Below are positions 12,267-26,000 of a stretch of 64,000 nucleotides of DNA, in pieces. The translations under genes and the position numbers were made by a program. Position 1 is the first letter of the stretch. The number at the start of each line of letters is the position of its first letter. This DNA comes from Selaginella tamariscina (taxonomy: Eukaryota; Streptophyta; Lycopodiopsida; Selaginellales; Selaginellaceae): assembly GCA_003024785.1 (NCBI GenBank), contig PUQB01000601.1, positions 62,001 through 126,000 of the forward strand, given 5' to 3'. The notes under the pieces are model-generated. The model was not told the DNA's origin, did not search any database, and was given only the letters and a program-made list of their open reading frames with translations.

Positions 12267-14355
12267 TCCCGTCTTCTTGGTTGCTGCATTCACCTCCTTA
12301 AGCAACTCGTCAGCAGCCAAAAACTTGCCTGCCTTGATTGAAGCGTTGATCAACAACTCAATGGTCGCAACGTTGGGATAGTATCCAAACCTCTTCATCT
12401 CTTCAAAATATCCCATAGCAATCTCCAGTTTCCCATCTCTCGCACTCCCCTCGATCAGCCCCGCATACGTCATGTGATCCGGGAGAATCCCATCTCTGTT
12501 CATATCGTCCAGGACCATCAGACATGTCTCCAACTTCCCTGCTTTTCCCATCCTCGCCATGAGTGTGTTGTATGTGAACTTGTCGGGAGTGACTGTAGTT
12601 TTCATACGCGTGTAAAGGCTCCATGCTTCCTGTAGACGTCCGGCTTTCCCTAGGAGGTCTAGCACTATGTTATATGTAACCAGGTCCGGCTTGTAGTTTG
12701 GCTTGTCTTTTATCCTCTGGAATACTTCCAGTGCAGCGTGGGCCTGGCTCACACATTGATGTTAGTGTGTGTGTGAGAGAGAGAATATTTGTTTGTGTGC
12801 AGAGTGCCTATAAGAGAAGGTGACATGCAGTGTACTGTACATGTTGTACATGTGGTGTATAGCACATAGATGGATGCATGTATTTACAAATGTAGTATGA
12901 GGTTTGTACGCACTATAAGTATATACATAACAGACACAGACACAGACGCAACACATACATACCTTGTTAGCTCTACCCAGCCTGTTCATGAGAGTATTGA
13001 AAGCTCCCAGATTTGGAGCATATTCGCTCTCACAAAACCTCTCTAAGAAGGTGAAAGTCTCATCTAACCGTCCAAGTACGGCAAAAGAATCTACCAGAAT
13101 CCTGTACGACTTTGCATCCGGCCTAATCTCTTCCTCAATCATTCTCTCAAACAATTCTATCACCATCTCATGTTTTCCTGCAACATATGCATATGCATAT
13201 GAGTGTGTGCGTGTACATATATTTATTTTATACGTACACGGGCCTGGGTGTATATATGTCAAGATAGTGTTATTGGCTTTAACGTCTCTCTCTATATCTA
13301 TCTATCTATCTATCTATAGCTATAAATGTCGATACAAATCAAGCTATCTTTGTTAACACACAAACACACACATGCGCGCACACACGCACCTGTACGAGCG
13401 TGGCAATCCATCATCATGTTGAAGAGACCCAGGTTTGGCTTCAAGCGGTATATAAGCATCTCTCTGAACAGTTTCATGCTTATGTCTGACTCAAAACACT
13501 TGCAATATCCATTAATCAATGAAGAATATGTAAACTCGTCCGGCCTACACGATTTCTTCATTACTCAGATGTTTATGAGCCTCCTCCATCTAGAGAGAGA
13601 AAAACGCATATACCACAGTATGCATATATGTATCTATAGATACCTGGCCAAGAATGCAGAAGCTGCTGATAATGAAGTTGTATGACATAGTGTTTGGAGT
13701 AACTTTGTGACGTCGCATGCTCTTGAATATCAGTGGTACCACCTAAAAGGAGGACAATTAGCCCACACAACACACAAGCAAAGTTGTATGTATAAGTACC
13801 TGGGAGCAGCCAAGTTTTATTAACTTAATCATGAAATAATTGTAATCCTCCAGTGTTGGACGAATCTCGCATCTCTCCATTTTGTAAAAGGTCTCCAGGG
13901 CGTCCTCTATCATAGATGCCTCTATGTCCTCAGAAGAATCCTGTAACAAAAGCGCGTGTTATGCCTACTCATATACTATGATATACTATATTTCTAAGTT
14001 ATAATACTATATTCAGATACAGAGACACAGGCATATGTATAGCTATCGAAAAACACGCAGGCACGCGCGCACCCAGACACACACACGTAAACACCTGTAT
14101 GTGACATATGTAATGGGGATCATCTGTTCTTCCATGCCCTTGATGACCATCTTCATATCATCAAACCTTCCATGGGTACCAAGAACCTTGAGTATGGCAT
14201 TGCATGAGAATTGATCGTGTTCATATCCTTTGTATATGTCCGCCCATTTAAAAAATGCATATGCCAAATCCACATTATCCCTGTAAATGTGTACAAATAA
14301 GTACAATATCAAGATATATATGTATATACTAATCTTTGTATGCATATTTACAACT

Positions 14356-14401
<46 letters not shown>

Positions 14402-15365
14402 ACCCATATGTTTTGAGAACTTCACATATGTGATACGGTGTCAAAACACCACCATTGCTTCGTACAATGTCCTCGGCTTCCCATGCAGAAACATTGCCTT
14501 GTCTAAGAAGTCTGCTAAGATCATTCACAAGCTCATTGTCCATTCTCGAGGGCTTGAAAGTCTTGCATCCAATGAGCTCACTCATAGCACCTGTATAGCA
14601 TGTTTGAGTATCAGTATAATATATCAGATACATAGTGTATACATGCTAAACGCACACGCACACACACACACACACACATATATATACTGTAAACTATCTA
14701 AGCTTACTGTAAATTACATGAAAATGTAACTATATATGCGTGCGTGCGTTATTTTGTGTGTGATCGCACAAACATACTGTAAACTGAATTGCATAAGAAT
14801 ATAGATGTATATGACGAGCGAGTTAGTAACATCGAGCTTATAATACAATACATACTTTTGACATGTAGTTATATAAAGTTGGAACTGTATACATAAACTA
14901 TCTTAACTTACCGTCAGATGTAATGTCAATCCACACACACACACAACACACAAACACACACACACACACACACACATATATATGAACTAGACTATACCGT
15001 AGTTCAGGGAAGGGGGACTCGGGAGATGGCATCAGTATACATACAAACTTATCCATTTGGTGTGCATATATAAATATATAGATAAGTATGTAAAATTTGG
15101 TACTATATGAATATATAATACCATAGTTAGCAGGCTCTTTGGGGAGGGAGAATCCGGCGATCGCATCAGGTTCAGCATTACGGATAATTAAATCGTGTCT
15201 CATTTCTCTTCCGCTGTCCGTGAGAGCCAGGGCATGTGTCTCCCCGTCGCCTTCCTGGTTGTAGCTGTCGATCACTCTGCTGTTGACGATGAGACATATT
15301 CTACGCACATTGACTCTCGTTGGTAGACTGCCCTGTGCTCGCAATCTCCTCAGGAACAGCGCCAT
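12201..15365 (-). CDS. P-class pentatricopeptide repeat protein, eight exons
   Basis: A spliced minus-strand gene. Exons: 15,365-15,122, 14,590-14,404, 14,280-14,095, 13,940-13,800, 13,742-13,644, 13,589-13,390, 13,177-12,963 and 12,743-12,201, for about 600 residues. Splice sites are canonical and most phases agree. The exon 3-4 junction does not keep phase with the obvious donor, and exon 6 holds one extra base near 13,563. Repeats such as KPDLVTYNIVLDLLGKAGRL and TPDKFTYNTLMARMGKAGKL are typical P-class motifs for binding organelle RNA. The start MALFLRRLRAQGSLPTRVNV is arginine-rich and free of acidic residues, which suggests a mitochondrial presequence. The last ~22 residues and the stop come from a MITE-like insertion. 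Introns carry (GT)n runs next to several donors. Confidence 0.85.
14364..14399. repeat. (AC)n microsatellite at a splice donor
   Basis: An uninterrupted (CA)n run of about 17 units begins a few bases inside the donor of exon 2 of the P-class PPR gene. It reads (GT)n on the sense strand, so the donor GT merges into the repeat. Confidence 0.85.
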
Positions 15366-15618
15366 GGCTCCGCATTCATCCCCTTCCCTGCATTCCCAAC
15401 AGCCCTAAAAACATAAACCCTAAACCCTATCCGGCATATTCTCGATCACCTAAAACACCATTGGACGTGTGTGTGTGTGAGTGTGTGTGTGTGCGTGTGA
15501 GCGCGCTAGATAATTCATATTTTGTAACGGAAACAGCGCTTTCACAGGACAACAATGTGTACTTTTTCACACACGCGTACACACGCGCACACACCTCTTT
15601 AACAAAAAGATATATTGT

Positions 15619-17437
15619 TTACATTGTGGTAGAAGCATAGAGATTAGACAATGAAACATACGGGGAAGAGTTATCTGGAGTCATAGCTGAAATCCATTTG
15701 GCAGCTCGAGAGGCCGTAAAAGTAGAACCACTGAGAGAACAACCACCGAGTAACGCACCCCAAGTAGCAAACTCAGGCTCGTAAGGCATACACTCTATAA
15801 GCTCCTCAGCCTCAGTCAGCTTTCCCGCTCTAGCAAGTAAGTTCACAACCCAAGCATAGTGCTCCACTCTCGGACACACCTCGAACTCGGTAACCATAAC
15901 ATACCAATACTCAATACCGTCTCTAACACGTCCCTCATACGCACACGCCGATAACACACCTAGAAACGTAACATCGTGGGGCAAAACCCCGTCGTGAACC
16001 ATCTCGAGAAAGAGCTGCAGTCCGTGCAAGCTTCTCCCGCTCTCAACCTCGGCGGTGATCATTGCAGTCCAGGTGACTGTGTCGCGCTCGTGCATTGCAC
16101 GGAAATGCCGTCTCGCGTTGTCAAAGCTCCCGCACTTTGCGTACATGTGATGAAGCAGTTCCCCAGCTCAACGCTTCCCCTGTTTCCACCAATCTCCGAG
16201 TCTACAAGCCTCCCCCTTGCTAGAGACCTCGATGAGGCACACGCGTCGATCACGCATATGAATGTTATCCCGTTCGGTTCAACGCCCTCGATGTCCATCA
16301 GGGAGAAGAGCTGGAGCGCCTCGAGGCCCCTCTCGTTCCTAGCGTAAGCCGTGAGGAGGGCGTTCCAGGAAACAAGGTCCCGCTCCGGCATCTCCTCGAA
16401 GAAGACCCTACGTGTCTCCTCGAGGTCGGCCATCTGGGAATACGCAAGAAACATGCTCGTCCACGAGCGGAGGTTCCTGTGCGGGATCTTCTCGAAGAAG
16501 TGCTTTGCACGCTCGAGGTCCCTCGCCTGGGCCGTAGGCAGAAACCATCGCGTTCCACGTGCCTGCGTCGCGCTCGGGCATAAAAGAACACACGCTCCGC
16601 GTTCTCTACCTCCCCTGCTTCCGCGTATCCCCATAGAACGCTCGTCCATGACATCACGTCCGGCGCCGGGATTCTCCGGAAGAGTGCATCGGCCTCCTCC
16701 AGAAGTCCGTTTCTCGTGTACACAGCGATGATCGAGTTCCATGAGATGTATCGTGTAGCGGTGTCTTATCGAAAACGGCACGAGCGGGATCCATATGCCC
16801 CGACTGGGCATATGCAGCAGTGAGGGAGTTCCACGACACCACATTTCGCTCAGGCATAGTGTCGAATATCGACTTGGCCTCAACCAGATGCCCTGCCTGG
16901 GCATACGCAGTCAGGATGGCCGTCCAGGAAACTACATTCTTCTCCGGCATTGTTACAAACAAATACTCGGCTTCATGCACTTGCCCTTTCTGGGCATATG
17001 CAGTAACCATCGTGTTCCACGAGATTGTGTCTTTCTCAGGCAGTCGATCGAAGATCTCTCTAGCACCACCGAGATCCCCTGCATCGGAGAGTCCACCCAT
17101 GAGTGCGTTCCATGAAACAGTCGTGCTCGGGCATTCTATCGAAGGTAATCCGTGCTTGATGTAGATACCCGTTCTGGGCAAATGCTGCGAGGAGAATAGT
17201 CCACGAGAAAACATTTCGCCAACGGAGGGAACTGAAGGCGGAATGGGCTTCTTGGGGGCTGCCGAGACGGCCGTATGTCTGTACTAAGTGGTTGCCGATG
17301 AATTTGTCGTCGCTCCAGCCGAGGTCGATGAGCTCTGTGTGCAGTTTATGGGCATCCGAGAGTGATGAACAGGCTCTTAGCTTTGCTGCGTATCCTTGTG
17401 AATCAAATGGTTTCTTTTGGTGAGGCCATTTGCCCAT
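15619..17437 (-). CDS. E-type pentatricopeptide repeat protein (frame changes present)
   Basis: Minus-strand, GC-rich and intron-free in appearance, starting MGKWPHQKKPFDSQGYAAKL. It holds about a dozen PPR units (for example MPEKNVVSWTAILTAYAQ and MPERDLVSWNALLTAYAR), then VEPNGITFICVIDACAS. An E-type tail follows (LLARAGKLTEAEELIECMPY, WGALLGGCSLSG, YVSLSNLYASTTM, stop). The family acts in organelle RNA editing and processing. Reading moves between frames at about 17,118, 16,752, 16,577, 16,541 and 16,163. At least the 16,752 and 16,163 changes fit loss of one base from a doublet and the 16,541 change fits one extra C. Either the gene is dying or the consensus has indel errors. It lies 250 bp upstream of the P-class gene, on the same strand. 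Confidence 0.75.
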
Positions 17438-17439
17438 AA

Positions 17440-18380
17440 ACCCTGAAAAAAAAAAATGTGTGTGTGTGTGTGTGTGTACGCGTGCGTGTGTGTGAGAGAG
17501 AGTTTTATAGGAAAAGTGACAAATTTAACAGTTATTGAATATATAGAGAGTTACAATTTTAATATGTGAAATATACGCGTTGTATTAAAAATGATTAATT
17601 TACATATTAATATTATATTAATTATTTTTTATATACTCATTATTTTATACTCATTATAATCGTTCTATTAAGTTCATGAAAGTACTTATTAATACATTAG
17701 AAACACAAACACACACATACCATATAATATATGTAAAAGAGCTGTAATCCAGTATACATAGGTACATACGTTTTATGTGTATTTACAAATGTAAAAACAA
17801 CACATATAGAGGAATTTTAATTTTTTTTTAATATTTATTAGTGTTTCTTAATGATATACTCATGGATATGTTTAAGATATACATAAAAAAATTATGTTTT
17901 CACATTGTACACTACTTATATACATATACTTAGATATATATCTACATCTATACATTTATATATTTTGATATTGTGTACCTCCTTGATGTATATATAATAA
18001 GATGTCACGAATGAAACAATGTGTATGTGGACAGTTTAGTTTATTTTTCTTATATTTATATTAACTCGTAACTTATGAATTTAAATCTATAATTTATATT
18101 AACATTAACAACTTTGTATATTGAAATATGTTATAAAACATCTCAGAAAACACTTGGCAAATAGTAAACACACAACACACGCGTACAGAAACAAAGGTAT
18201 ACATGCATATGCTGAATGTATAGACACACATACCATGTACATATGCGATATATAAAAGACCTATAAGCCAACATAGACATATACATATTATACACGGTTA
18301 TATCATATATATCTTACTATTAAAGCATCTGACTATATATTTCAATAACCAAGTAGCATGCTACATATATGTATATATAT
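17440..18380. other. AT-rich intergenic stretch
   Basis: No gene seen. A (TG)n run sits at 17,457-17,495. Around 18,130-18,415 there are short blocks (AACACTTGGCAAATAGTAAAC; TTATATGCAGTATATATATTC) that recur near 39.0, 40.6 and 62.6-63.7 kb, so part of this stretch belongs to a dispersed AT-rich repeat family. Confidence 0.5.
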
Positions 18381-18419
18381 ACATTATATGCAGTATATAT
18401 ATTCGTATACATATACTAC

Positions 18420-18721
18420 TGAGAATCCCATCTGCTGAAGCTCCCAAATCGTCTTGGCCCTCTTGTGCCATGTACCCAATGACTTTTTATACTCTCCACC
18501 ATAGCCGTCTTCTCCTCCTTGCTGCATTCTTGGAGCACCAAATCCCAGATTAGGCACCTTAAAACTGCCTAACCCGGGGATTAGCCGCATTCATCATGTT
18601 TCTTATTACCGGTTTCTTCTGCTCCGCTGCGTGTTGCTGCCTCGGAGGATTTGGCGGCTTCCATGGATTGAACTCCGGATTTGAACCTCTGGGTTGACAA
18701 AATCTTGCTGCTTGTTGCCAT
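18420..18721 (-). CDS. Unrecognised small gene or exon pair
   Basis: An ATG at 18,721 opens MATSSKILSTQRFKSGVQSM, then AAKSSEAATRSGAEETG. In a different frame nearer the left end the strand reads GSFKVPNLGFGAPRMQQGG and KSLGTWHKRAKTIWELQQMG, ending at a plausible donor (TTCTCA|GTAGTA) at 18,420. Composition is coding-like compared with its surroundings, and both parts look like protein. The link between them (intron or frame change) is not resolved. I do not recognise the family. Confidence 0.35.
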
Positions 18722-18839
18722 CCCGGATTTTACTCAATTGCGTTATATATATATACATGTACACGTACACACACATATATATATGTATGTGTGGAGAAGC
18801 CACGTAGCAGAAAATTCCGTATAGTACCCAAAGCATCTT

Positions 18840-19685
18840 CTTCTCAGTTTGTGAAGCCCCTCAAAGATTTGTATCCACCATTAGCATGTCGAGATTGCAA
18901 AGTATGTGTGTGTATGCGTGAGTGTGCTGATTTATAATATATATGGAACCGGTGAAGTAATATGCGGAGAGGGCACTTGGACGATATCATAGAAAGAATC
19001 CTGTGGACATAAACAGGATAATAGGTAATTAAAAATAATTAAAGGAAAACTTCATGAAATTTTATATTTAAAATTTCATGTAATTTGTATTTTATTATAT
19101 TTAACTTCAATTAAAATTTATATATATTAAAACTTCATGCATTTCAAAATTAAATATATTTTAAAAAATCAATAGAGATTTATTACTAATTTGTATTTTA
19201 TTATACTTAGCTTCAAAGCGGAGTCAGTTAAACATATATATATTGCAATATTTAAGAAAATTCCATTTTTTAACATTTAACTCCTCTAGTGAACTTTATT
19301 TTATTTCTTTCTAAATATCTTATGAATTAAATATTATTTTTTTAATTAAGTATTTTTCTGAAGTAGTTTATTTCATGGGATGAAGGTATATATGTAAATA
19401 TAAATTTATAAATTTAAATGCAAGAAACCTCAAGGTATATTATTATATGTTACAATACAATTTATCATCATTACTATTTTTGTATTTAAAATTATATATA
19501 GGATCGCAAGCTATGGAGTATGGAATGAGTTTTCACATTTAAAAGAGAAAAGTACAGGGAGAATTAAGCATCATTAACATATAATTTAATATATTAAATT
19601 AATTAATGCAAACAAATAATAGTATTAGTTGTGTATTTATATATATTTAAAAGTTGCATAATTATCAAAGTTTAAATGTCATCGT
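18840..19685. other. AT-rich intergenic stretch
   Basis: AT-rich DNA between the unrecognised exon pair and the end of the Crinkler-type gene. Nothing recognised. Confidence 0.6.
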
Positions 19686-19688
19686 AAT

Positions 19689-22647
19689 TTAGCATGGTAT
19701 TACAGGAAGAGGACACAAATGGCGAAGCTCATATAACATGTCAAAGACGCTTGCACCAGGCCGACCAGGCTGCTTGATGATAATTCTCTTGTACAATGGA
19801 TCTTGAGAATATATGATCCACTCCGGCTGTTCTATTCGATGGTCAGAAGAGTATATATAAACAATACTTGATAAATCATAGCATCCTGCTAAAGGAAAGA
19901 AAGAAAAAATGAGTCAAGAATCAAATTTGCAAAAATAAAGTACCTGTTGGCTGTGCTATGTACTCCACTTCTTCATCCATCCCGTCCAAAGTTGTATACT
20001 TCAACTTTAACAATTTTGTGGAAGAACGGGTGACTCTATCACTCATTAATGTTGATGGTGAAGGTCCTATTGGAGAATAAGCTACGTTTTCACATAACTG
20101 CTGAACTTCATTTCGTAAATTTGGAGGTGCAGGCCCAAACTCAAACTCTTCCAGGTTACCGGTTGTCAACTGCTCCAGACGAACTATCCCTGTCAAGTCC
20201 AACAGACACGACCAAAAGATCCTGGCAGCATCTGACTTCGGTTGATCCTTAGCATCGTGAAAGGACCTTGTTTGGCGGTGATAATGAGAAAGTTATCAAG
20301 AACATGAATGGAGTCCAATCCAAAGTTACCGACGAGTAGAGAAAACCTGGGGCCTAGACGTGTAACCAGTGCCTGTAGAGCAACTCCAGTAACATGGTCC
20401 GTTGTCTTGTACTGGTTAAGCCGACCTCCACAAGGATAAGGTAGAACCAGCTGTTCCAATTCCCTGTGCATGTTCCAAGAACAGGGGATAATATCTCGCA
20501 ACCTACAAAATCATCTTAGACCGAAAGTAAATATGAAGAAAAAATTTCCTACCTGAAGTTACGAGGTGATAGTTCTGTTAAAGGTGACTTCAGAAGAAAG
20601 ATCATAAAGGCTATGAACTTCAAATCACGGAGTTCCCGTGGACAAAATCCTCGCTCCATAACAGATGAAAAGCAAGTCCCAAAATAGTCAATGCGGCTGT
20701 CCTGCATTGCAAGAGCAAGCAGAGGAGGAAGGTGTACCTGACATGGCCAATCTTCAGGTTCCACTACAGGATCGGAATCCACAAGCTGCAATGAAACTAA
20801 CCCTTTCTTCTCTAAACTGCCCCAAGTGATGTCCTCAAACTCACCAACCTGCCCACATCTAAAGATTCTGGTACCCAGCAGAGAATGCCGCAGGGCAGTA
20901 AGCAATATAGCAAAACCGGCACCTTCTTTATACTTGTGGGTACCCCATGGAGTGAGAGAGATTGTATTGGCCAGGGTTCGCATGAGAACCTCGGTCGTGA
21001 ACGTCCGAGCCGTCTCCAAAAGCGCTGCTGCGCGGATGGGATGCGTTTCAGATTTAGTATGCATTCCCCTTATCATGAATCCCAAGTATTGTGGCATCCC
21101 TCCAGTGAGGGCAATGCAGAGTTTGAGTGTGTTACCCGGCTGAAACTCATTCCTGCCACCAACTGTAACAGAAAGCCGGCTAAAGAACTTTGTAACAACT
21201 GTAACTGCGTCTTGGCAGCTGAGTGCAGATACAGGAATGGGCAGATGTTGAGGTAACCGGGACGCTGCCAACCTCAAGGATGCAGCCTTATGCCGTGTGC
21301 ATGATACGCTGACCACAAGCAACACTTTCGTCTGCCTAGAAGCCTGCAGAGAGTGCACGTAAGAGCATAAAGCCTCTTGAGTCCACGTGGTGTCCCCAAG
21401 AGACTCTGCTTCATCAATTTCGTCTAAGAATAGTGACATTAGAATCGGCCTCTGGTGAGGTGTCTTCACGGCTCTACGGAAGAAAATAAGCACGTCGTTC
21501 AAAGTAATCCTTGTAGCGAAGTGTGCAATAGAATGTAGCATCTCTTCATACGTCAGAGTGGGCACAGGCTCGGAAACAGCCGCAAAGAGAAGCCTGACTT
21601 CCAAGCATCAGAAAACATTAAAAAAACCAGAAAACTACATTTCCGTACCTTAGAGCCAGAATCTGCTCAAAACATTTCGAGGAAGCTAGCTCCCTCTCGA
21701 CAGGGTAGAGTTGACCCCTTTTGTGGTCGTCGATGTTATGATACAGACAGGCGTTATAACCCAGAGAATCTTGCACCATCTGAGTGAAACTATGCATCTG
21801 ACTCGGATTCACCAGCGACTTGCGAGACGCCAGACACTTAGCAGCGCCTCCCGACACCCAAAACTGCCTCAAAAGACGAGGAAAGTCCCTCCCTATCGTG
21901 GACTTGCCTGCTCCAGGATACGCAATCAAGGCGTTGAAGTGAGGATCCCTGGTACCCGCATCCACGGAGACACTCGTCGTATTTTCCCGTGTAAAGTTTC
22001 GAAATGCCAGAGCAGCACCGTGCACCAGAGAACAGATTGTCTCATCCCTGCCGACAATGGGGAAACAGACCCCTGGATCAGCTCCCGGTATGTTGAGATT
22101 ACCTATTTCATCTATTGGAAGCTTCTCTTCTTCTCTCAGGGGGTTCCTCTCCAGACTGACATCTCTGGCTCTCTGTAAACGGTCACCATAAATACGCAGG
22201 AGTTCTTCAATGACATCCTTTGGACCTGGTAAAAAGGAAAGCACCCCACATGACTGGAGAAACGTACGAAAGAGCAAATGCTTTACCTGATGAATCCTGA
22301 GTAGTTGTCACAGCGGAAACTGTAACAAGGGCATACAGTAAGAAGGAGGGCAATCAAGGAAAAGGCTTACCTTTAGATTTAAGTAGGAGGAGCTCCTTCT
22401 CCCGCTGATCCTTCTCCTTCTCTCGCAGCTGCTTCTTCTCCTCCCGCAGCTGCTTCTCCTCCTCCCGCAGCTGCTCCTTCTCCTTCCGCAGATACTGCCT
22501 CTCTTCCGGATCTTGCACGCTCGTCAGTTGTTTCTCCACTACCTCGATTTTAGCTTCCACAGCCCTGATGGAACGCTCAACCTCCTGGACATCCATAGCT
22601 GCGGAAGACGATGCGTCAAACTCCATAGCCGCGGAAGACGATGCCAT
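19689..22647 (-). CDS. Crinkler (CR)-type P-loop NTPase effector-like gene
   Basis: A spliced minus-strand gene of about 890 residues. The first exon (22,647-22,371) encodes MASSSAAMEFDASSSAAMDV and a highly charged coiled coil (repeats of EEKKQLREKE type), typical of CR proteins. A tiny exon follows near 22,300. A middle region (22,225-21,649) holds a Walker A loop (AYPGAGKST). The next (21,593-20,553) holds a Walker B (LFLDEIDEAE) and helical NTPase-lid sequence. The C-terminal part (20,502-19,689) ends KRIIIKQPGRPGASVFDM, a few dozen residues before the stop, and may be a nuclease-like tip. CR proteins are secreted or intracellular effectors of oomycetes, fungi and some plants, pairing an NTPase with a toxic tip. 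Splice phases mostly agree. It looks nearly whole, with about one possible break. Its 5' side faces the kinase-like CR remnant across a retroelement. Confidence 0.65.
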
Positions 22648-22892
22648 CCATATTCGAGCTTCTGCTGAAAGAACTAGCCTTATTAGAGGGTATGCGTGGC
22701 ATCCGACGGCTGAGATGTCGGTAAGTATCTAACCCTAGTTTAAATCAATCTAACGTTAGGAAGCTCTAACTCTTTTTTTTTCTGCCCGTTGCTCAACTCA
22801 AGCGCTACTGCTGAAACTGTGTGCAAGTTTTGGTGCCAGAGGTGTGCTCCCCATCTGCGGATTGTGAAAAATTAAATTTAGTATATTTAGTT

Positions 22893-23052
22893 TGTGAGAG
22901 CTCGGAATATAGAAATGTGTATATCATTAGTTCAGAAACCCTAACTTATATACAAGAGCGAGTGGTCCAGATTGAATCCAATCCGACGGCTATCAAAATC
23001 CACTACGCTAATAATAGTATGTGCACATGCAGCCGTACACGTGGATCTTACA
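22893..23052 (-). repeat. LTR of gypsy element (element 3' side)
   Basis: 160 bp with TG...CA ends. It matches 27,586-27,739 with no base substitutions, only a 1-nt and a 7-nt length difference. It is unusually short for a plant gypsy LTR. Confidence 0.93.
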
Positions 23053-23084
23053 TCATCCCCTCCTCTCGGAAGGGTGTAAGTTGG

Positions 23085-26000
23085 TTAGGGTTCTCTTGTA
23101 GACGGGCCCGGATCTGGAGGAACATCAGGAGGAGGCACTGGTGGATCTGTAGGCGGCACAACTTGTTCCCGTTGCACAAAATGCTTCAACCGTTGTACAT
23201 GTACAATCTCCGGAGGATCGGGTTGAATGTCGTGCCGAACCTCATAAACCTGTGGCCCTACTTGCCGTAGCACTCGATACGGTCCTTTCCACTGAGGAAG
23301 GAGACTCTTAGCTAAACCACGTACCGTAAGCTTGGGAAAACGAACCAACACCAGTTCATCAACCTTGTACTCCGTAGGAGGACGATGATGCGAGTTGTAG
23401 CTTGTTGTTGTCCTACTTGTACGCGGCCCAAGTGTTCTGCTGACTCCGCACGAATGGAAGAATGCTCGTCAGATACCGATCCCACGACCTAGCATCAGCA
23501 GCTCGCGGTAACCGAGAAGGCAAACCCAACTCCGTTGGCAACACCGGGTCATGACCATACAAAGCTTATATGGGAAGTACCAATGGAACTTTGAACTCCA
23601 GTGACATAAGCATATCGGAGAGACGGCAGATAACCATCCCAATCTGAATGTTGAAAGTTCACATACTTCGCGATCATCCCCTTGAAGGTTCTGGAGCCGT
23701 TCCACTAAACCATCTGTCTGAGGATGATAAGCACTTGTGAAAGTGTGGCGTATCCCTAATCGAGATGTCAAAACATGAAATGCCTCAGCCATAAATGCGG
23801 ACCATTATCCGAGAGAATTCGCTCCGGACAAGAATGCTGAAACACGACCCGATTCAGGAGAAACTGACCAACAGCAGAAGCAGTCGCACTAGCAAGAGCA
23901 CCAACTTCTACCCAACGAGTTAGGTAATCAGAAGCAATAATAACGTACTCGTTACCAGCAGTTGACCGCGGAAAAGGTCCCATCAAATCAAATGCCACCA
24001 ATTCAAACGGACGAGAAACTGCAATTGACTCCAACCGTCCTTCCGAAGCACATGGGGGAGTATTGCGAGCTTGGCACCACACACAACTACGCACATACCG
24101 AATCACATCTCCTCGCAACTCCGGCCAATAGAAAGATCTGCGCAGCTTCTCCATCACCCGACGATGTCCCATGTGCCCGCCAAGAATAGGAGAGTCATGG
24201 TAAGCATGGAGGAAGCGTGGAATGAAGATTGAAGGCACCACCAACCGCAAAGGATCATCTGGATCAGTCCCCACAAAATAAAGAAGGTCATCCTGAAGGC
24301 GATACTGTGAATGTAAATGCCTGAAAGGCAAGTCATCAGCAAGTGATGCAGGATTCTCAAACCCATCACGAAGCCTTCGAATCCACGGCTCAACCTTTTG
24401 AGCTTCCCGAACCTCATCCAAAGACGGCAAATCTAACTCTGCATTCTGCGGACACTGAACGTCAAGCACAGCAACTGCTGATGGTACGGAATCTTCATCC
24501 AAAAAGTCCACTGAAGCTGGAACAACTGGTTCCTCTGGGGCAACAGAAGAGAGAGAAGGTGGAAGAGGAGCCCGAGAAAGAGCATCAGCATCAGCCATGG
24601 AACTCCCTGGACGATGAACAACTTCAAAGTCGTAAATTTGAAGTTTCAAGGCCCACCGAGCAGTACGCCCAATCAAATTCTTCCGCTTCAACAACGAAGT
24701 GACTGCTGCATGATCGCCTTCCAACAACGTCCGCGAACCATGCAAGTAGGCATGGAGCTTCTCAAAACCCCAAACTGCTGCTAGACACTCCTTTTCAGTC
24801 GTGGAGTAATTCACCTCTGCTGGCTGCAATGTACGGCTGATGTACGCAATGGGATGTCGTTGGCCAGGAACACTCGTACTCTCCTGCATCAATACACCCC
24901 CGAGGCCGATGTCAGAAGCATCTACACGCAAGATGAAAGGACGAGTGTAATCCGGGTACGCCAAAACTGGAGGAGTCGTCAACAACTCTTTGAGATCTGC
25001 AAATGCCTGCTTGCAATCCTTAGACCAAACAAAAGAAGTCATTGACGATTTCAACAACGCGCGCAACGGTGCAGTACGATCTGAAAGATGATCCACAAAA
25101 CGACCCAGATATTGTACCTTGCCAAGAAAGCGTTGCACATCATTCACACACTTTGGCGTAGGGAACTTCAAAACTGCAACTAGTTTGTCAGGATCGACTT
25201 GCAAACCTTCACGTGAAATGCGATAACCCAGATAAGTGGTGTCCTTTGATCCAAACACACACTTAGATGGCTTCAACTTCAAACCAACTTCCCGCAGTCG
25301 ATCCAAAACCTTACGTACATCACCGACATGCTCCTCCCACGTTCCATCCGAATGGATCAAAACATCATCGATGAAATCGGCAGTCACCTCCGGCATGTCG
25401 CAAAGAACCTCGTCCATCATACGCTGGAAAGTTGCTGGAGCATTGCTCAAACCGAAAGGCATCACCAAGGAACTCGTACAGGCCAAATGGTGTCCGAAAA
25501 GCAGTCTTGGGAATGTCCATGTCAGCCATCGGAACTTGCCAATATCCAGATGCGAGATCTAACTTGGTGAACCAACGGCTCCGCCCCAGTCGATCCAAAA
25601 GGTCTGCAGTATGAGGAAGTGGGTACACATCTGAGACGGTTACCTCATTTAACGGGCGATAGTCAATGCAGAATCGAACGCTCCCATCAGGCTTCGTCAC
25701 AAGGTGAGGTTCGCACGCCCAAGGACTTCGAGACTTCCGGATAACACCCTTCTCCAACATCTCTTTGACATTCGCTCGTAAGATCTTGAGCTCCTTTGGT
25801 GACGACGCCGAACAGGTACCTTGATTGGCCTAGCTCTCCAGTTGGAATAGGGTGGCGTGTCGCAATCTTGGCCCCAGATGACAAGTCGAAGTTGAAAAGA
25901 TCAGCATACTCCTTCTTGAGTTGATCAACAACTACAGCACGACGATCATCTGATGGATCCAAGAAGAAAGGAAGAGCATGAAGGGAAAATGGTTGGAAAT

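Noticed and set aside
13200-13320. tRNA or CRISPR-like structure in repeat-rich introns
   Set aside because: Repeats are (TATC)n and (GT)n microsatellites without spacers or a cloverleaf.
16351-17164. Several plus-strand frames of 105-126 codons in the PPR region
   Set aside because: Antisense shadows of the GC-rich E-type PPR gene; no domain signal.
22821-23270. 149-codon plus-strand frame over the left LTR and pol end
   Set aside because: Shadow of the gypsy element, antisense to the GPY/F region and LTR.
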